64,000 nt of DNA from JACVRW01 sp963825345 (GTDB lineage: Bacteria > Actinomycetota > Thermoleophilia > Solirubrobacterales > Thermoleophilaceae): contig CAWGSQ010000002.1 in assembly GCA_963825345.1 (NCBI GenBank), forward strand, positions 62,001 to 126,000, written 5' to 3'. Under the pieces are notes generated by a model that saw only the letters and a program-made list of their open reading frames with translations, was not told the origin of the DNA and searched no databases. Within the stretch, counting starts at the first letter, position 1. Each line of letters starts with the position of its first letter. Positions 55,045 to 63,651 of this stretch are shown piece after piece. A program made the position numbers and the translations under genes.

Positions 55045-56070
55045 CTAGGACTCGCCGGTCTCCGGGTCCGAGTAGGCGCGCTTTCTCCAGGGCGGCTTCA
55101 CCTTGTCGTCCAGCGGTGTGTAGGGCTCGCGGTCGAGCGTCTCGAGCGGGATCAGGCGCAGGCCCTCGCCGGTCGTGGAGCGCTCGTCTAGGTTCTGGCC
55201 CGGCACCTGGGGGGCGCCCGGCCGCTGCGGCGCGGCCAACTGCGGTGGTGGGACGAAGCGCGGGGCTCCAGGCCAGTTGCGTGGCTCGTACCTCCGCGGC
55301 GCCGAGCGGAACGGCACGTGCCCGGCATGGCTGCCGCGCGAGACGCGCACCCAGCCCGTTGGCCGAATCCACTCGTTTCGGCACTCCTTCCACTTGCAGC
55401 CCTGGTAGTGGCCGTGCGCGCTCGCCCGGACCCAGGTGCTCCCGTCCGGGTCGATGCGGACGAAGACGCCCTCCCAGTCGTCGCGGTGAAAGCCGGGATA
55501 GTCCGGGCTGCCGGACACGAGCTCGCGAAGACGCGGCAGGATCCACGACCGCTCCCACGCCGTGTCAGACCCGGCCACCGCGCTATTCGAGTCCGGGTAG
55601 TAGAGCCAGTACTGGAGGTAGAGCCGGCCGCCGCGGCGGATCACGTGGGTGAACGCGGTGGCGCGGACGCGGCGGCCACCGCGCGCGCGCCCGCCCATGT
55701 GCGCGTCGAGCGCCGGATCATCCGGGGCGTTCGCGCAGCGGGGCTCTCGACAGCGGCGCCAGTCCACGGGCAGCTCCCGCTCGCCGGCCTCGTAGACGAG
55801 GTTCGGCGCGTGCTCCCGGATCATTCCGGCCACCTCCTCGCCGTACGCGAGCTCCAGGGCCCCCTCGGCGTCGTGGCAGCCGCCCGTGGCCGCGCACATC
55901 AGATGGTGTGCCAGGAAACCGCCCATGGAGCGACCGTCCATCAGCGGGCTCACCGCCGCAGCCGCCGCGAAGGCGAGTGAGAGGAGCAGGATCAGGCCCA
56001 CCAGCTCGACGCTGGCCTGGCCGCGCTCGCGCCCGGCTTGCCCGCTCCCGTGGCCGGGGTGCCCGCTCAC
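55045..56070 (-). CDS. Prepilin-like protein with NPP1/Vps62-like C-terminal domain
   Basis: 341 residues from GTG 56070. The N-terminus has a class III/type IV prepilin-like motif RGQASVELVGLILLLSLAFA, where cleavage after Gly leaves Glu at +5. After this comes HHLMCAATGGCHDAEGALEL, a paralogous Cys motif shared with the next gene. The rest is extracellular-looking: LYLQYWLYYPDSNS, GFHRDDWEGVFVRIDPDGSTWVRASAHGHYQ, similar to the GHRHDWE region of NPP1/necrosis-inducing and Vps62-type proteins. A proline-rich end follows (RFVPPPQLAAPQRPGAPQVPGQ). It overlaps the upstream gene by GTGA. Confidence 0.72.
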   Translation of the reverse strand: MSGHPGHGSGQAGRERGQASVELVGLILLLSLAFAAAAAVSPLMDGRSMGGFLAHHLMCAATGGCHDAEGALELAYGEEVAGMIREHAPNLVYEAGERELPVDWRRCREPRCANAPDDPALDAHMGGRARGGRRVRATAFTHVIRRGGRLYLQYWLYYPDSNSAVAGSDTAWERSWILPRLRELVSGSPDYPGFHRDDWEGVFVRIDPDGSTWVRASAHGHYQGCKWKECRNEWIRPTGWVRVSRGSHAGHVPFRSAPRRYEPRNWPGAPRFVPPPQLAAPQRPGAPQVPGQNLDERSTTGEGLRLIPLETLDREPYTPLDDKVKPPWRKRAYSDPETGES

Positions 56071-56642
56071 CGCGGGCCTCGGATCAGATCCCAGTCGCGC
56101 ACGAGGTCCACGGGGCTGAGGCAGTCGTTCACCATCCGCACGCCCTCGGAGCGCGGAACCGGCGCGCGCGGGAGGGTCGCCTCCGGGTGGAGCAACCCGT
56201 AACGCACGTGCTCGTAGCCGAGGCAGAGCATCCACGACCGCCGCCACAGCAAGCCGCCACTGCGCCTGGCCCGGCGGACGAGCTCACCGCCGCGAAGGAG
56301 CCGCTCCGGGAGGATCCGCGTGCGAGCCGCGGGCGGCGCGAGTGCGCGCGGGCGAGCCGCCGGTGCGCGCTCGCGCGGCGCGATTGGCACGAGCGGCGGG
56401 GCGCTCACCATGCCGCGCGGCGCGTCCGCCCCGGGGCGCGCGCCGCCGTCCGCCGCGGAGCTGCCGCCTTTCGCCGCGTCGCAGCCGCCGCGCGCAGCGC
56501 ACGCGATGGTGTGCAGCAGCTCGGGACCGAGCGCCTCGGCGTCTGCGCGTGGCGCGAATCGGACGAGTGCTGCCAGGCCCAGCGCGAGCAGGAGCACGAG
56601 CCCGATCCACTCGACGCTCGCCTGCCCGCTGTCGTTTCGCAT
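56067..56642 (-). CDS. Prepilin-like protein (TadE/Flp-type N-terminus)
   Basis: 191 residues from ATG 56642. The N-terminus MRNDSGQASVEWIGLVLLLALGLAALV has Gly followed by QASVE, placing Glu at +5, then a hydrophobic helix, like type IV prepilins and TadE/Flp proteins. The following LLHTIACAARGGCDAAKGG parallels HHLMCAATGGCHDAEG in the next gene. The remainder is a proline/arginine/alanine-rich segment ending in CLGYEHVRYGLLHPEATL and CLSPVDLVRDWDLIRGPR. No pilus assembly gene is present nearby. Together the two genes look like a duplicated orphan pseudopilin pair. Confidence 0.7.
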   Translation of the reverse strand: MRNDSGQASVEWIGLVLLLALGLAALVRFAPRADAEALGPELLHTIACAARGGCDAAKGGSSAADGGARPGADAPRGMVSAPPLVPIAPRERAPAARPRALAPPAARTRILPERLLRGGELVRRARRSGGLLWRRSWMLCLGYEHVRYGLLHPEATLPRAPVPRSEGVRMVNDCLSPVDLVRDWDLIRGPR

Positions 56643-56786
56643 GACCGGCGACCGTACGCGCGCGCGGCGCACCGGTGGGGGCGCGCGAGCTACGTGGCTG
56701 TTACATCGGCATTGAAGGGCTGGCGTCCTCCATCGGGTGGGGTCCATAAGGGGCGGATATAGCCCGGTAGAGACCCCACCTGGCTG

Positions 56787-57878
56787 CTAGAGCGGGACGA
56801 CGACGCGCTGCGCGGCGCTGGCCTTGGCTGCCTCGATCACGCGCAGCGTTGCGATTCCCGCCTCCAGGGGCACGGGCGGCGGTTCGGCGGCGTCGGCGCC
56901 GGACCCGCCGCGCGCCCGGATCGCGCGCTCCATCAGCTCGTAGAACTCCAGGTAGCGGCCGGGCGCCGTCTCGACCGGCTGCGCGTCCTCCTCGCTGCCG
57001 AGAAGTCCCCATGCCTCCGGCGGGTCGACGCCGAAGCCGGGATCGCCGGGGCGCGCGCCGGAGCGGAGTGCCTGCTCCTGCACGTCGAGTCCCCGCTTCA
57101 CATACGCGCTGCGCGAGCCGAGCGCTCTCATCCGCGCGCCCGGCTGCGCCGCCAGCATGCTCGCGGACAGGTGCGAGCGTGCTCCCGACGAGTGCTCGAG
57201 GGCGAGGAAGACGTCGTCGTCAACCTCAGCGCCGGGGCGCAGGCAGCGCAGCTCTGCGTACACCGACGTAGCGGGCCCGAGCAGCTCGAGCGCCTGGTCG
57301 ATCAGATGCGGGCCGAGGTCGAACAGAACCCCACCCGCGTCCTCGGGGCCGCCGCCCTCGCGCCACTTGTCCCGGTCGACTGCCGGCCGCCAGCGGTCGA
57401 AGCGCATCTCGAGCCGCACGAGCTCGCCGAGCGAACCGTCGGCAATGAGCCGCCGCAACGTCAGGAACTCCCCGTCCCAGCGTCGGTTGTGAAAGACGCT
57501 CGCCACCACGCCGGCCGTCTCGGTGGCGTCCGCGAGCCGCTGCGCGTCGGCCACGGTTGCGGCAAGCGGCTTGTCCACCACGAAGTGAAGCCCGACGTCA
57601 ACTGCTTTGAGAGCAAGGGGTACGTGATGCCGATTGGGAGCAGCTATCACCACGAGGTCATGCGCGTTCGCGGCGCCGAACAGTTCGCCGGCGGACGACA
57701 GGATCTGCGCGTGCGGGTAGCTGGAGCGTGCCTGTTCGGCGCGCTCGGGATTGGACGTGACGACGGACGCCAGCGAGAGACCGGGCACGGCCTCGACGAG
57801 CGGCGCATGGAACGCCGACCCGGCGAGGCCGTAGCCGATCAGCCCGACCCTGAGTGGTTCCCCCGACCCGGGGGTCAG
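56787..57878 (-). CDS. Gfo/Idh/MocA family oxidoreductase (apparent CTG start)
   Basis: About 363 residues. N-terminal Rossmann motif PLRVGLIGYGLAGSAFHAPLV, then AAPNRHHVPLALKAVDVGLHFVVDKPLAATVADAQRLAD (EKP-like motif as DKP) and the C-terminal domain with GGVLFDLGPHLIDQALELLG and DDDVFLALEHSSGARSHLSAS. It likely oxidises a sugar or sugar derivative. No ATG, GTG or TTG is in frame upstream of the Rossmann motif; CTG 57878 overlaps the permease TGA as CTGA, like the genome's other 4-bp overlaps. The palindrome GGGTCAGACCC lies exactly here. It belongs to the xylose-type transporter operon. Confidence 0.88.
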   Translation of the reverse strand: MTPGSGEPLRVGLIGYGLAGSAFHAPLVEAVPGLSLASVVTSNPERAEQARSSYPHAQILSSAGELFGAANAHDLVVIAAPNRHHVPLALKAVDVGLHFVVDKPLAATVADAQRLADATETAGVVASVFHNRRWDGEFLTLRRLIADGSLGELVRLEMRFDRWRPAVDRDKWREGGGPEDAGGVLFDLGPHLIDQALELLGPATSVYAELRCLRPGAEVDDDVFLALEHSSGARSHLSASMLAAQPGARMRALGSRSAYVKRGLDVQEQALRSGARPGDPGFGVDPPEAWGLLGSEEDAQPVETAPGRYLEFYELMERAIRARGGSGADAAEPPPVPLEAGIATLRVIEAAKASAAQRVVVPL

Positions 57879-57882
57879 ACCC
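57871..57882. repeat. Dispersed palindrome, copy 3 (end of sugar permease, one mismatch)
   Basis: GGGGTCAGACCC followed by G: the 13-base repeat core with one mismatch. Its TCA is the stop codon of the sugar permease on the minus strand and its CAG gives the apparent CTG start of the oxidoreductase. Confidence 0.5.
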
Positions 57883-59086
57883 GTCCCGCTGCCTGCCGTT
57901 GCCGGCGCGCGATCGCGTCGATCACCACGGCGGCGAGCAGCACCGCGCCGGTGACCATGAATTTCACCGACGACTGGAGCGCCAGCAGGTCCATGCCGTT
58001 CGAGATCGAGGTGATCACGAGCGCGCCGAGCAGCGCGTGCCACACGCTGCCGCGGCCGCCGAACAGGCTCGTGCCCGCGATCACCGGCCCGGCGATAGCG
58101 AGCAGGAGGAAGTCACCCGAACCCGAGGACTGGTTCACCGCGAGCAGTCGCGACGCCGCCATGATGCCGCCGATGGCGGCCATCGACGACGCGATCATGA
58201 ACACGATCACGCGCACGCGGTTCACGTGGATGCCCGCCCGTCGCGCGGCCTCCGCGTTGCCGCCCACCGCGAAGATGTGCCGCCCGAACGTGGTCCTCGT
58301 CGTCACGTAGAAGAAGATCAGGCAGAAGCCGAGGAAGATCAGCGCCGCCAGCGGCACCCCACGGTCGTCGTTCAGCACCCAGACCGCCACGAGCGTCGCC
58401 ACCGCCACAAGCCCGATACGCAGGAAGAGCAGGCCGACAGGTGGCGCGGACAACCCGTCCGCGACACGCTTCTGCCGCGCCCGCAGCGACGTTGCCGCGT
58501 ACAGCCCGATGGCCACCAGAGCGATGATCCACCCCACCGTGTCGCTGTAGAAGGTGCTCGTCAGCCCGAGGATCTTCGGGTCATTGATGTTCACGGTGCC
58601 GGTCTCGCCGAGCACCTCGAGCTGCGCCCCCGGCCACGCTAAGAGCCCGGCGAGGGTGACGACGAAGGATGGGACCGCGAAGCGCGTGAACACCGAGCCC
58701 TGGAAGAGCCCGATCAGCGTTCCTGCGGCCACGCCGGCGGCGATCGCGAGGTATGGCGACCAGCCGTGCTTCACGTTCAGCACCGCGACGATCGCGGCGC
58801 ACAAACCGCTCACCGCACCGACCGACAGGTCGATCTCGCCGAGCAGGAGCACGAGCACCACGCCGATCGATACCAGGCCCACAGCGGTCATCTGGAGGAC
58901 GAGGTTCGACAGGTTCACCGAGCTCAGGAAGCGCGGCTCCTGGAGGTAGAACACGACCCAGATCACGACCAGGGCCAGCACGACCCTGAGCTCCGCCAGG
59001 TCGCCGGCGACGAAGCGCCTCAGCAGGTCGAACTGCGGACTGGTGACCTCTGTGTCCTCGTCGACGGTCGCCCCATGCGCGCTCAT
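57875..59086 (-). CDS. Xylose-type ABC transporter permease
   Basis: 403 residues with about ten membrane helices and the BPD_transp_2 features of XylH/RbsC permeases: LSNLVLQMTAVGLVSIGVVLVLLLGEIDLSVGAVSGLCA, GTSLFGGRGSVWHALLGALVITSISNGMDLL, and RTTFGRHIFAVGGNAEAARRAGIHVNRVR as cytoplasmic EAA-like contact to the ATPase. It imports a pentose or related sugar with the neighbouring ATPase and binding protein. Its ATG overlaps the ATPase stop (ATGA at 59083). Confidence 0.95.
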   Translation of the reverse strand: MSAHGATVDEDTEVTSPQFDLLRRFVAGDLAELRVVLALVVIWVVFYLQEPRFLSSVNLSNLVLQMTAVGLVSIGVVLVLLLGEIDLSVGAVSGLCAAIVAVLNVKHGWSPYLAIAAGVAAGTLIGLFQGSVFTRFAVPSFVVTLAGLLAWPGAQLEVLGETGTVNINDPKILGLTSTFYSDTVGWIIALVAIGLYAATSLRARQKRVADGLSAPPVGLLFLRIGLVAVATLVAVWVLNDDRGVPLAALIFLGFCLIFFYVTTRTTFGRHIFAVGGNAEAARRAGIHVNRVRVIVFMIASSMAAIGGIMAASRLLAVNQSSGSGDFLLLAIAGPVIAGTSLFGGRGSVWHALLGALVITSISNGMDLLALQSSVKFMVTGAVLLAAVVIDAIARRQRQAAGRV

Positions 59087-59859
59087 CGCTTCTCTCCATT
59101 CCCCGAAGCACCCGTGATCGCCGCAACGACCTGGTCCTGATTGGCCTCCCCGGCGACGAACTCGCCGGCCTTGCGTCCGAGCCGCAGCACGAAGATCCGG
59201 TCGGCGACCTCGAACACGTCGACGAGGTTGTGGCTGATCACCAGCACACCGAAGCCGCGGTCCCGCAGGCGCCTGATCACGTCGAGCACCTGGGCCGTCT
59301 GGCGCACGCCGAGCGCTGCCGTCGGCTCGTCGAGCATCACGAGCTTCGGCTCGCCGAGCAGCGAGCGTGCGATGGCCACCTGCTGGCGCTGCCCGCCGGA
59401 CATCGTCCCGACCTCATTGCGCACGTCGGTGATCGTCACGGCGAGGTTCTCGAGCAGCTCGCCGGTCTGCTTCTCCATGCCGACCTCGTCGAGCTGGTGC
59501 AGCACGCCGGCGGGCCCGCCGCCGGTCTCCTCGCGCCCGAGGAAGAGGTTCTCGACCACGTCGAGGTTGTCGCAGAGCGCGAGGTCCTGATAGACGGTCG
59601 CGATGCCGAGGTTGACCGCGTCGGTCGGGCTCGTGATCGTGACCTCCTGGCCCTCGAACGAGATCGTCCCCGAGTCAGCCGGATGGATCCCGGCGATGGT
59701 CTTCACGAGCGTGGACTTGCCGGCGCCGTTGTCTCCCACTAGCGCCACGACCTCGCCCGGCTGAACCTCGAAGTCCACGTCGTTCAGCGCCTGGACCGGG
59801 CCAAAGCTCTTGCTCACCCCCCTGAGGGAGAGCACGGGGGTGCTCCCGTCCGCGTTCAT
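59083..59859 (-). CDS. Sugar ABC transporter ATPase (single domain)
   Basis: 258 residues: VALVGDNGAGKSTLVKTIAG (Walker A), VYQDLALCDNLDVVENLFLG (Q-loop, CUT2-type), GTMSGGQRQQVAIARSLL (signature), KLVMLDEPTAALG (Walker B) and LVISHNL (switch His). It is a single ATPase domain, half the size of RbsA/XylG, so it presumably works as a homodimer. The neighbouring genes are the permease and the binding protein. It is a typical length for the single-domain CUT2 subgroup. Confidence 0.95.
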   Translation of the reverse strand: MNADGSTPVLSLRGVSKSFGPVQALNDVDFEVQPGEVVALVGDNGAGKSTLVKTIAGIHPADSGTISFEGQEVTITSPTDAVNLGIATVYQDLALCDNLDVVENLFLGREETGGGPAGVLHQLDEVGMEKQTGELLENLAVTITDVRNEVGTMSGGQRQQVAIARSLLGEPKLVMLDEPTAALGVRQTAQVLDVIRRLRDRGFGVLVISHNLVDVFEVADRIFVLRLGRKAGEFVAGEANQDQVVAAITGASGNGEKR

Positions 59860-59929
59860 GCCTTGTGCTCCTTTCGGGTGGGACAGCGAGGGGCGCCCGC
59901 AGGCGCCCCCCGCATTCTGCCCACGTGCC

Positions 59930-61039
59930 CTACTGGATGCCAGCCGCCTTGCAGCCGGCCGCGTACTTGCCGGTGCAGATCTCGTCTGCCGACCAGAACT
60001 TGTCCTTGATGATCGTGTCGTTGATGTTGTCCTTGGTGACCGCCACGGGCGTCAGCAGGATCGACGGGACCTGCTTCATCCCGTTGTCGATCTTGTCGTC
60101 CGCTGCGGGCGGGTCCTCACCAGTGGCGAGCGCCACGGCGAGCTCCGCCGCCGCTTCCGCCTCGGCCTTGATCGCCTTGTAGACGGTCATGTACTGCTCG
60201 TCGATGAGGATGCGCTGGATGGCGGCGAGCTCCGCGTCCTGCCCGGTCGTCGGGCGGGTCTTGGGGTCGATGCCATTGCCCTTCATCGCAGCGATCGCGC
60301 CGCCGCCGGTTCCGTCGTTGGCGGCGTAGACGCCCACGAATCCGTCCTTGCCGACGGCCGTGATCGCCTGCTCCATCTCCTGCTGGGCCTTATCGGGGCT
60401 CCAGTCGGGAGTGTCGTACTCCTTCGCCACCTTGAACTCGCTGCCGTCGATGACGCTGTGCGCGCCCTCCTTGAACAGCTTGGCGTTGTTGTCCGTCGGG
60501 GCGCCGTTGATCATGATGATGCTGCCCTTGGCGCCGTCGTCGGTGAGCTTCTTGACGAGGCTCTCGCCCTGGAGCTTGCCGACCTGCTCGTTGTCGAACG
60601 AGATGTAGTAGTCGATGTCGGCGTCCGTGATCAGGCGGTCGTAGCTGATCACCGGGATCTGCGACTGCTTGGCGCGATTCACGATCGCACCCGCCGACGC
60701 GGCGTCCACCGGGTCGAGCACGAGCACCTTCGCGCCCTTCGTGATGGCGGCCTCAGCCTGCTGCTGCTGCTTGGCCGCGTCCTGATCCGCGTTCGAGTAG
60801 ATGATCTCGCAGTCCGCGCAGAGCTCCTTCGCCTTGCGTTCGAAGTTCGGACGATCCTGCGACTCGTAGCGAGCGGTCTTCGACTCCGGCAGCAGCAGCG
60901 CAATCGAGCCGCTTCCACCGCCGTCACCACCACCACTACTTCCACTATCCGAGCTGCCGTTGTCGTCGTCACCGCACGCTGCGAGTGCCATCGCACCCAC
61001 CAGCGCGAAGATCACGCCGACCGTTCTGAGCTTGAGCAT
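59930..61039 (-). CDS. Xylose-type sugar-binding lipoprotein
   Basis: 369 residues with a lipoprotein signal (GVIFALVGAMALAACGDDD, lipobox LAAC), a serine/glycine linker and a periplasmic-binding fold: IALLLPESKTARYESQDRPNFERKAKEL, VLVLDPVDAASAGAIVNRAKQSQIPVISYDRLI, DIDYYISFDNEQVGKLQGESLVKKL, VYAANDGTGGGAIAAMKGNGI and RPTTGQDAELAAIQRIL. These match D-xylose-binding XylF most closely. It is anchored to the outer face of the membrane and delivers sugar to the permease. The spacing to the ATPase is about 70 bp, consistent with higher expression of the binding protein. Confidence 0.94.
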   Translation of the reverse strand: MLKLRTVGVIFALVGAMALAACGDDDNGSSDSGSSGGGDGGGSGSIALLLPESKTARYESQDRPNFERKAKELCADCEIIYSNADQDAAKQQQQAEAAITKGAKVLVLDPVDAASAGAIVNRAKQSQIPVISYDRLITDADIDYYISFDNEQVGKLQGESLVKKLTDDGAKGSIIMINGAPTDNNAKLFKEGAHSVIDGSEFKVAKEYDTPDWSPDKAQQEMEQAITAVGKDGFVGVYAANDGTGGGAIAAMKGNGIDPKTRPTTGQDAELAAIQRILIDEQYMTVYKAIKAEAEAAAELAVALATGEDPPAADDKIDNGMKQVPSILLTPVAVTKDNINDTIIKDKFWSADEICTGKYAAGCKAAGIQ

Positions 61040-61048
61040 GTGCCCTCC

Positions 61049-62266
61049 TTACCGAGTTGCCGTTGCCTTCTTCTTGACCGCCGGGGCCGGCCCGCTCCAT
61101 GCAGGACCGGCCTCATGGAGCACGAGCGCCACCGCGCCGAGCAACTCGGCGCGCTCCCCGAGCTCGCCGAGGACGATCTCCACGTCCTCCGCAGCGCTCG
61201 GAATGGCTCGTAGTCCGACTGCTTCTCTGAGCGGGTCGAGCAGCACGTCTCCGGCGACGGCCATGCTGCCCCCCACGATGATCCGCTCGGGGTTGATGAG
61301 GTTGCACAGGTCCGCCACGGCGGCCCCGATGTGGCGGCCGGCGTCGGCGAGCGCGCGCCGGCATCCGGGATCGCCGTCGACGGCCCGCTGCGTCACGTCG
61401 TCCGGGCCGAGTGGCTCGCCGAGGCTGCGGCTCAGAAGGCCCGCTATCGCCGCGGCGCTTGCGTACGTCTCCAGGCAGCCGCGACTCCCGCAGCGGCAGA
61501 TGTCGCCCGTCTCGTCGAGCGACATGTGGCCAATCTCTCCGGCGGTTCCGCCGGCGCCTCCGAACAGTCGCCCGTCGATCACGATTCCAGCGCCGATTCC
61601 CGTCGCCAACTTGAGGTAAACGACCGCGGAGGCGCCGCGACCGGCGCCCCAGGTGGCCTCGGCGAGCGCCCCGAGGTTCGCGTCGTTGCGCAGCCAGACC
61701 TCCATGCCGAGCCGCTCGCTCATCCGCTCTGCCGCATGCGTGCCCGCCCAGCCGGGCAGGATCGCGGACGAGCCCACCAGGCCGCTGCGGTGCACCGGGC
61801 CCGGAAGTCCCATCCCCACGCCGAGCACCCGGTCGCGGTCCGCGCCAGCGGCACCCAGGACGAGCTCGACCATGTCGGCCGCGCGCTCGATCCCGGTGGC
61901 GGCGTCGTAGTCGTCGGGCATCTCGCGCCACTCCTCCGCGAGCAGCTCGTGCGAGAGGTCGGCGAGCGCGACCGCGAGATGGCGCTTGCCGAAGTCCACG
62001 CCGATCGCCAGACCCGCCGCGGGATAGAGCGCGATCGGCGCGGGCGGGCGGCCGCCTCCCCCAGAGGAGCGCCCGTCCGGGTCGCGGTCGACCACGATCC
62101 CCTCGGCCTGAAGGGTCGCAACGATCGTCGAAACGGTCGAGCGCGACAGGCGCGTGTGGCGTGCCACATCGGCGCGGCTGGTGACCCCCAGGATCTGCAG
62201 CGCCTGGATCACGCGCAGCCGATTTGTCTCGCGCAGGGACGGCGCCGCCCCTGGCTCTTCCTCCAT
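61049..62266 (-). CDS. ROK-family transcriptional regulator
   Basis: 405 residues: N-terminal winged helix-turn-helix (LRVIQALQILGVTSRADVARHTRLSRSTVSTIVATLQAEGIV) and ROK sugar-kinase-like domain with GVDFGKRHLAVALADL, GLPGPVHRSG, LRNDANLGALAEATWG and the ROK zinc/cysteine motif GDICRCGSRGCLETY. It is the likely repressor of the adjacent xylose-type transport operon, responding to a sugar. It is the first gene of the block on the minus strand and its promoter region has an AT-rich inverted repeat. The last 20 residues are basic. Confidence 0.93.
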   Translation of the reverse strand: MEEEPGAAPSLRETNRLRVIQALQILGVTSRADVARHTRLSRSTVSTIVATLQAEGIVVDRDPDGRSSGGGGRPPAPIALYPAAGLAIGVDFGKRHLAVALADLSHELLAEEWREMPDDYDAATGIERAADMVELVLGAAGADRDRVLGVGMGLPGPVHRSGLVGSSAILPGWAGTHAAERMSERLGMEVWLRNDANLGALAEATWGAGRGASAVVYLKLATGIGAGIVIDGRLFGGAGGTAGEIGHMSLDETGDICRCGSRGCLETYASAAAIAGLLSRSLGEPLGPDDVTQRAVDGDPGCRRALADAGRHIGAAVADLCNLINPERIIVGGSMAVAGDVLLDPLREAVGLRAIPSAAEDVEIVLGELGERAELLGAVALVLHEAGPAWSGPAPAVKKKATATR

Positions 62267-62424
62267 GGGCGCGATCCTCCATGACCGAGGCAGGGTTTGT
62301 CAAGGGCTCGGTCGAAGTCGGCGTAAAAACAACCTTGGTTTGTTCAATCCTGCCGCAAGTGCGGAATGCCATCCGGCGGGGTGAGGATGGTTCACGGCAC
62401 GATTTCGGTGGTATTGATCGGGGG
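62267..62424. promoter_or_regulatory. Divergent promoter region with ROK-type operator candidate
   Basis: Between the ROK gene and the hydrolase gene. It contains an AT-rich near-palindrome at 62328-62344 (AACAACCTTGGTTTGTT), unusual in such GC-rich DNA, and GGGTTTGTCAAGGG at about 62293. ROK/XylR operators in actinobacteria are AT-rich inverted repeats, so this is a plausible binding site. No clear -10/-35 can be assigned. Confidence 0.45.
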
Positions 62425-63618
62425 ATGACGACGGCCACCCCGGAATGCGGCTCCGCGCCGACCGACGGAATCGCTTCGCTCGCCGAGCGCTTCGACGCGG
62501 ACGTGATGCACGTTCCCGGCGGGCGTGCGCGCGTTCGGTTGGTCGTGACCGGCGGGCGCTCCTGCGACGCCGTGATCGCGGGGCGGCGGCTCCGCATGCG
62601 TGACGCCAGCGAGAGCGCCGAGCCGGACTGCGTGCTGAGCGCCAACCCCGCCACCTGGCGGAAGATCGCCGCCGACGTGCGCGGCGGCATGGAGGCGTTC
62701 CGCGCCGGGCGGCTCCAGATCCGCGGCAGCCTTCACGTGGGCGTGGGCTTCCTCGCAGCCACGAACGGCTCCCAGGAGCCGGGGCGGCTCGAGTTCGAGA
62801 TGGTGCGCACGCGCGGCTTCGGCTCGATCTCGGTACTCGCCGCCGGCACCGGCCCCGAGACGATCATCTGCCTACACGGGCTCGGCGGGACGAAGGCCTC
62901 CTTCCTCCCCACCGTCTCCGCGCTGGCCGACAGCTATCGCGTCGTCGCTATCGACCTGCCTGGATTCGGCGAGTCCGACAAGCCAATCGGCGCGCCCTAC
63001 GACGCGCCCTGGTTCGCCCGCTCGACATTCGCCGCGATGGACGCGCTCGGCATCGAGCGGGCGCACATCGCCGGCAACAGCATGGGCGGACGGGTGGCGA
63101 TCGAGACCGGGCTCGTGGACCCCGACCGCACTGGCGGGCTGCTGCTGCTCAGCCCGGCGCTCGCCTGGCTGCGCTCGCGCCCGTGGGCGCCGGTCCTGCG
63201 TGCGCTGCGGCCCGAGCTCGGGCTGATCCAGCCCGCTCCGCGTCCCGTGGTCGAGGCCATGGTGCGGCGGCTCGTGCCGTCCGGCAACGGCGGCTGGACG
63301 GCGGCGGGCGTGGACGAGTTCCTGCGGGCGTATCTGAGCCGCAGCGGCCGGGCGGCCTTCTATGCCGCCGCGCGCAACATCTACCTGGACGAGCCGCACG
63401 GCGAGCACGGGTTCTGGACCCGCCTCGAGACGCTTCAGTGCGACTCGCTGTTCGTCTGGGGCCGCAAGGACACGCTCGTCCCGATCGGCTTCATGAAGCA
63501 CGTCGAGAAGGCGCTCCCGAAGGCAAGCCACGTGGAGCTGAACTGTGGGCACGTTCCTCAGGTCGAGCGCCCGCGCGAGACGCACGCGGCGATCCGGAAG
63601 TTCCTGACGGATCTCTAG
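62425..63618 (+). CDS. SCP2-like sterol-binding domain fused to alpha/beta-hydrolase
   Basis: 397 residues from ATG 62425 (Shine-Dalgarno GGGGG nearby). Residues about 1-115 resemble an SCP2 lipid-binding domain (ARVRLVVTGGRSCDAVIAGRRLRM, CVLSANPATWRKIAADVRGGMEAFRAGRLQIRGSLHVGVG). The rest is an alpha/beta hydrolase: ICLHGLGGTKASFLP (oxyanion), AHIAGNSMGGRVAIETGL (nucleophile Ser), WGRKDTLVPIGF (Asp) and VELNCGHVPQVERPRETHAAI (His). A lipid-binding module delivering substrate to a hydrolase is a natural reading. The P450 gene follows at 33 bp. Confidence 0.88.
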   Translation: MTTATPECGSAPTDGIASLAERFDADVMHVPGGRARVRLVVTGGRSCDAVIAGRRLRMRDASESAEPDCVLSANPATWRKIAADVRGGMEAFRAGRLQIRGSLHVGVGFLAATNGSQEPGRLEFEMVRTRGFGSISVLAAGTGPETIICLHGLGGTKASFLPTVSALADSYRVVAIDLPGFGESDKPIGAPYDAPWFARSTFAAMDALGIERAHIAGNSMGGRVAIETGLVDPDRTGGLLLLSPALAWLRSRPWAPVLRALRPELGLIQPAPRPVVEAMVRRLVPSGNGGWTAAGVDEFLRAYLSRSGRAAFYAAARNIYLDEPHGEHGFWTRLETLQCDSLFVWGRKDTLVPIGFMKHVEKALPKASHVELNCGHVPQVERPRETHAAIRKFLTDL

Positions 63619-63651
63619 AAGTCCCCGCTCCGACCCGGTACAACCTCTGGG

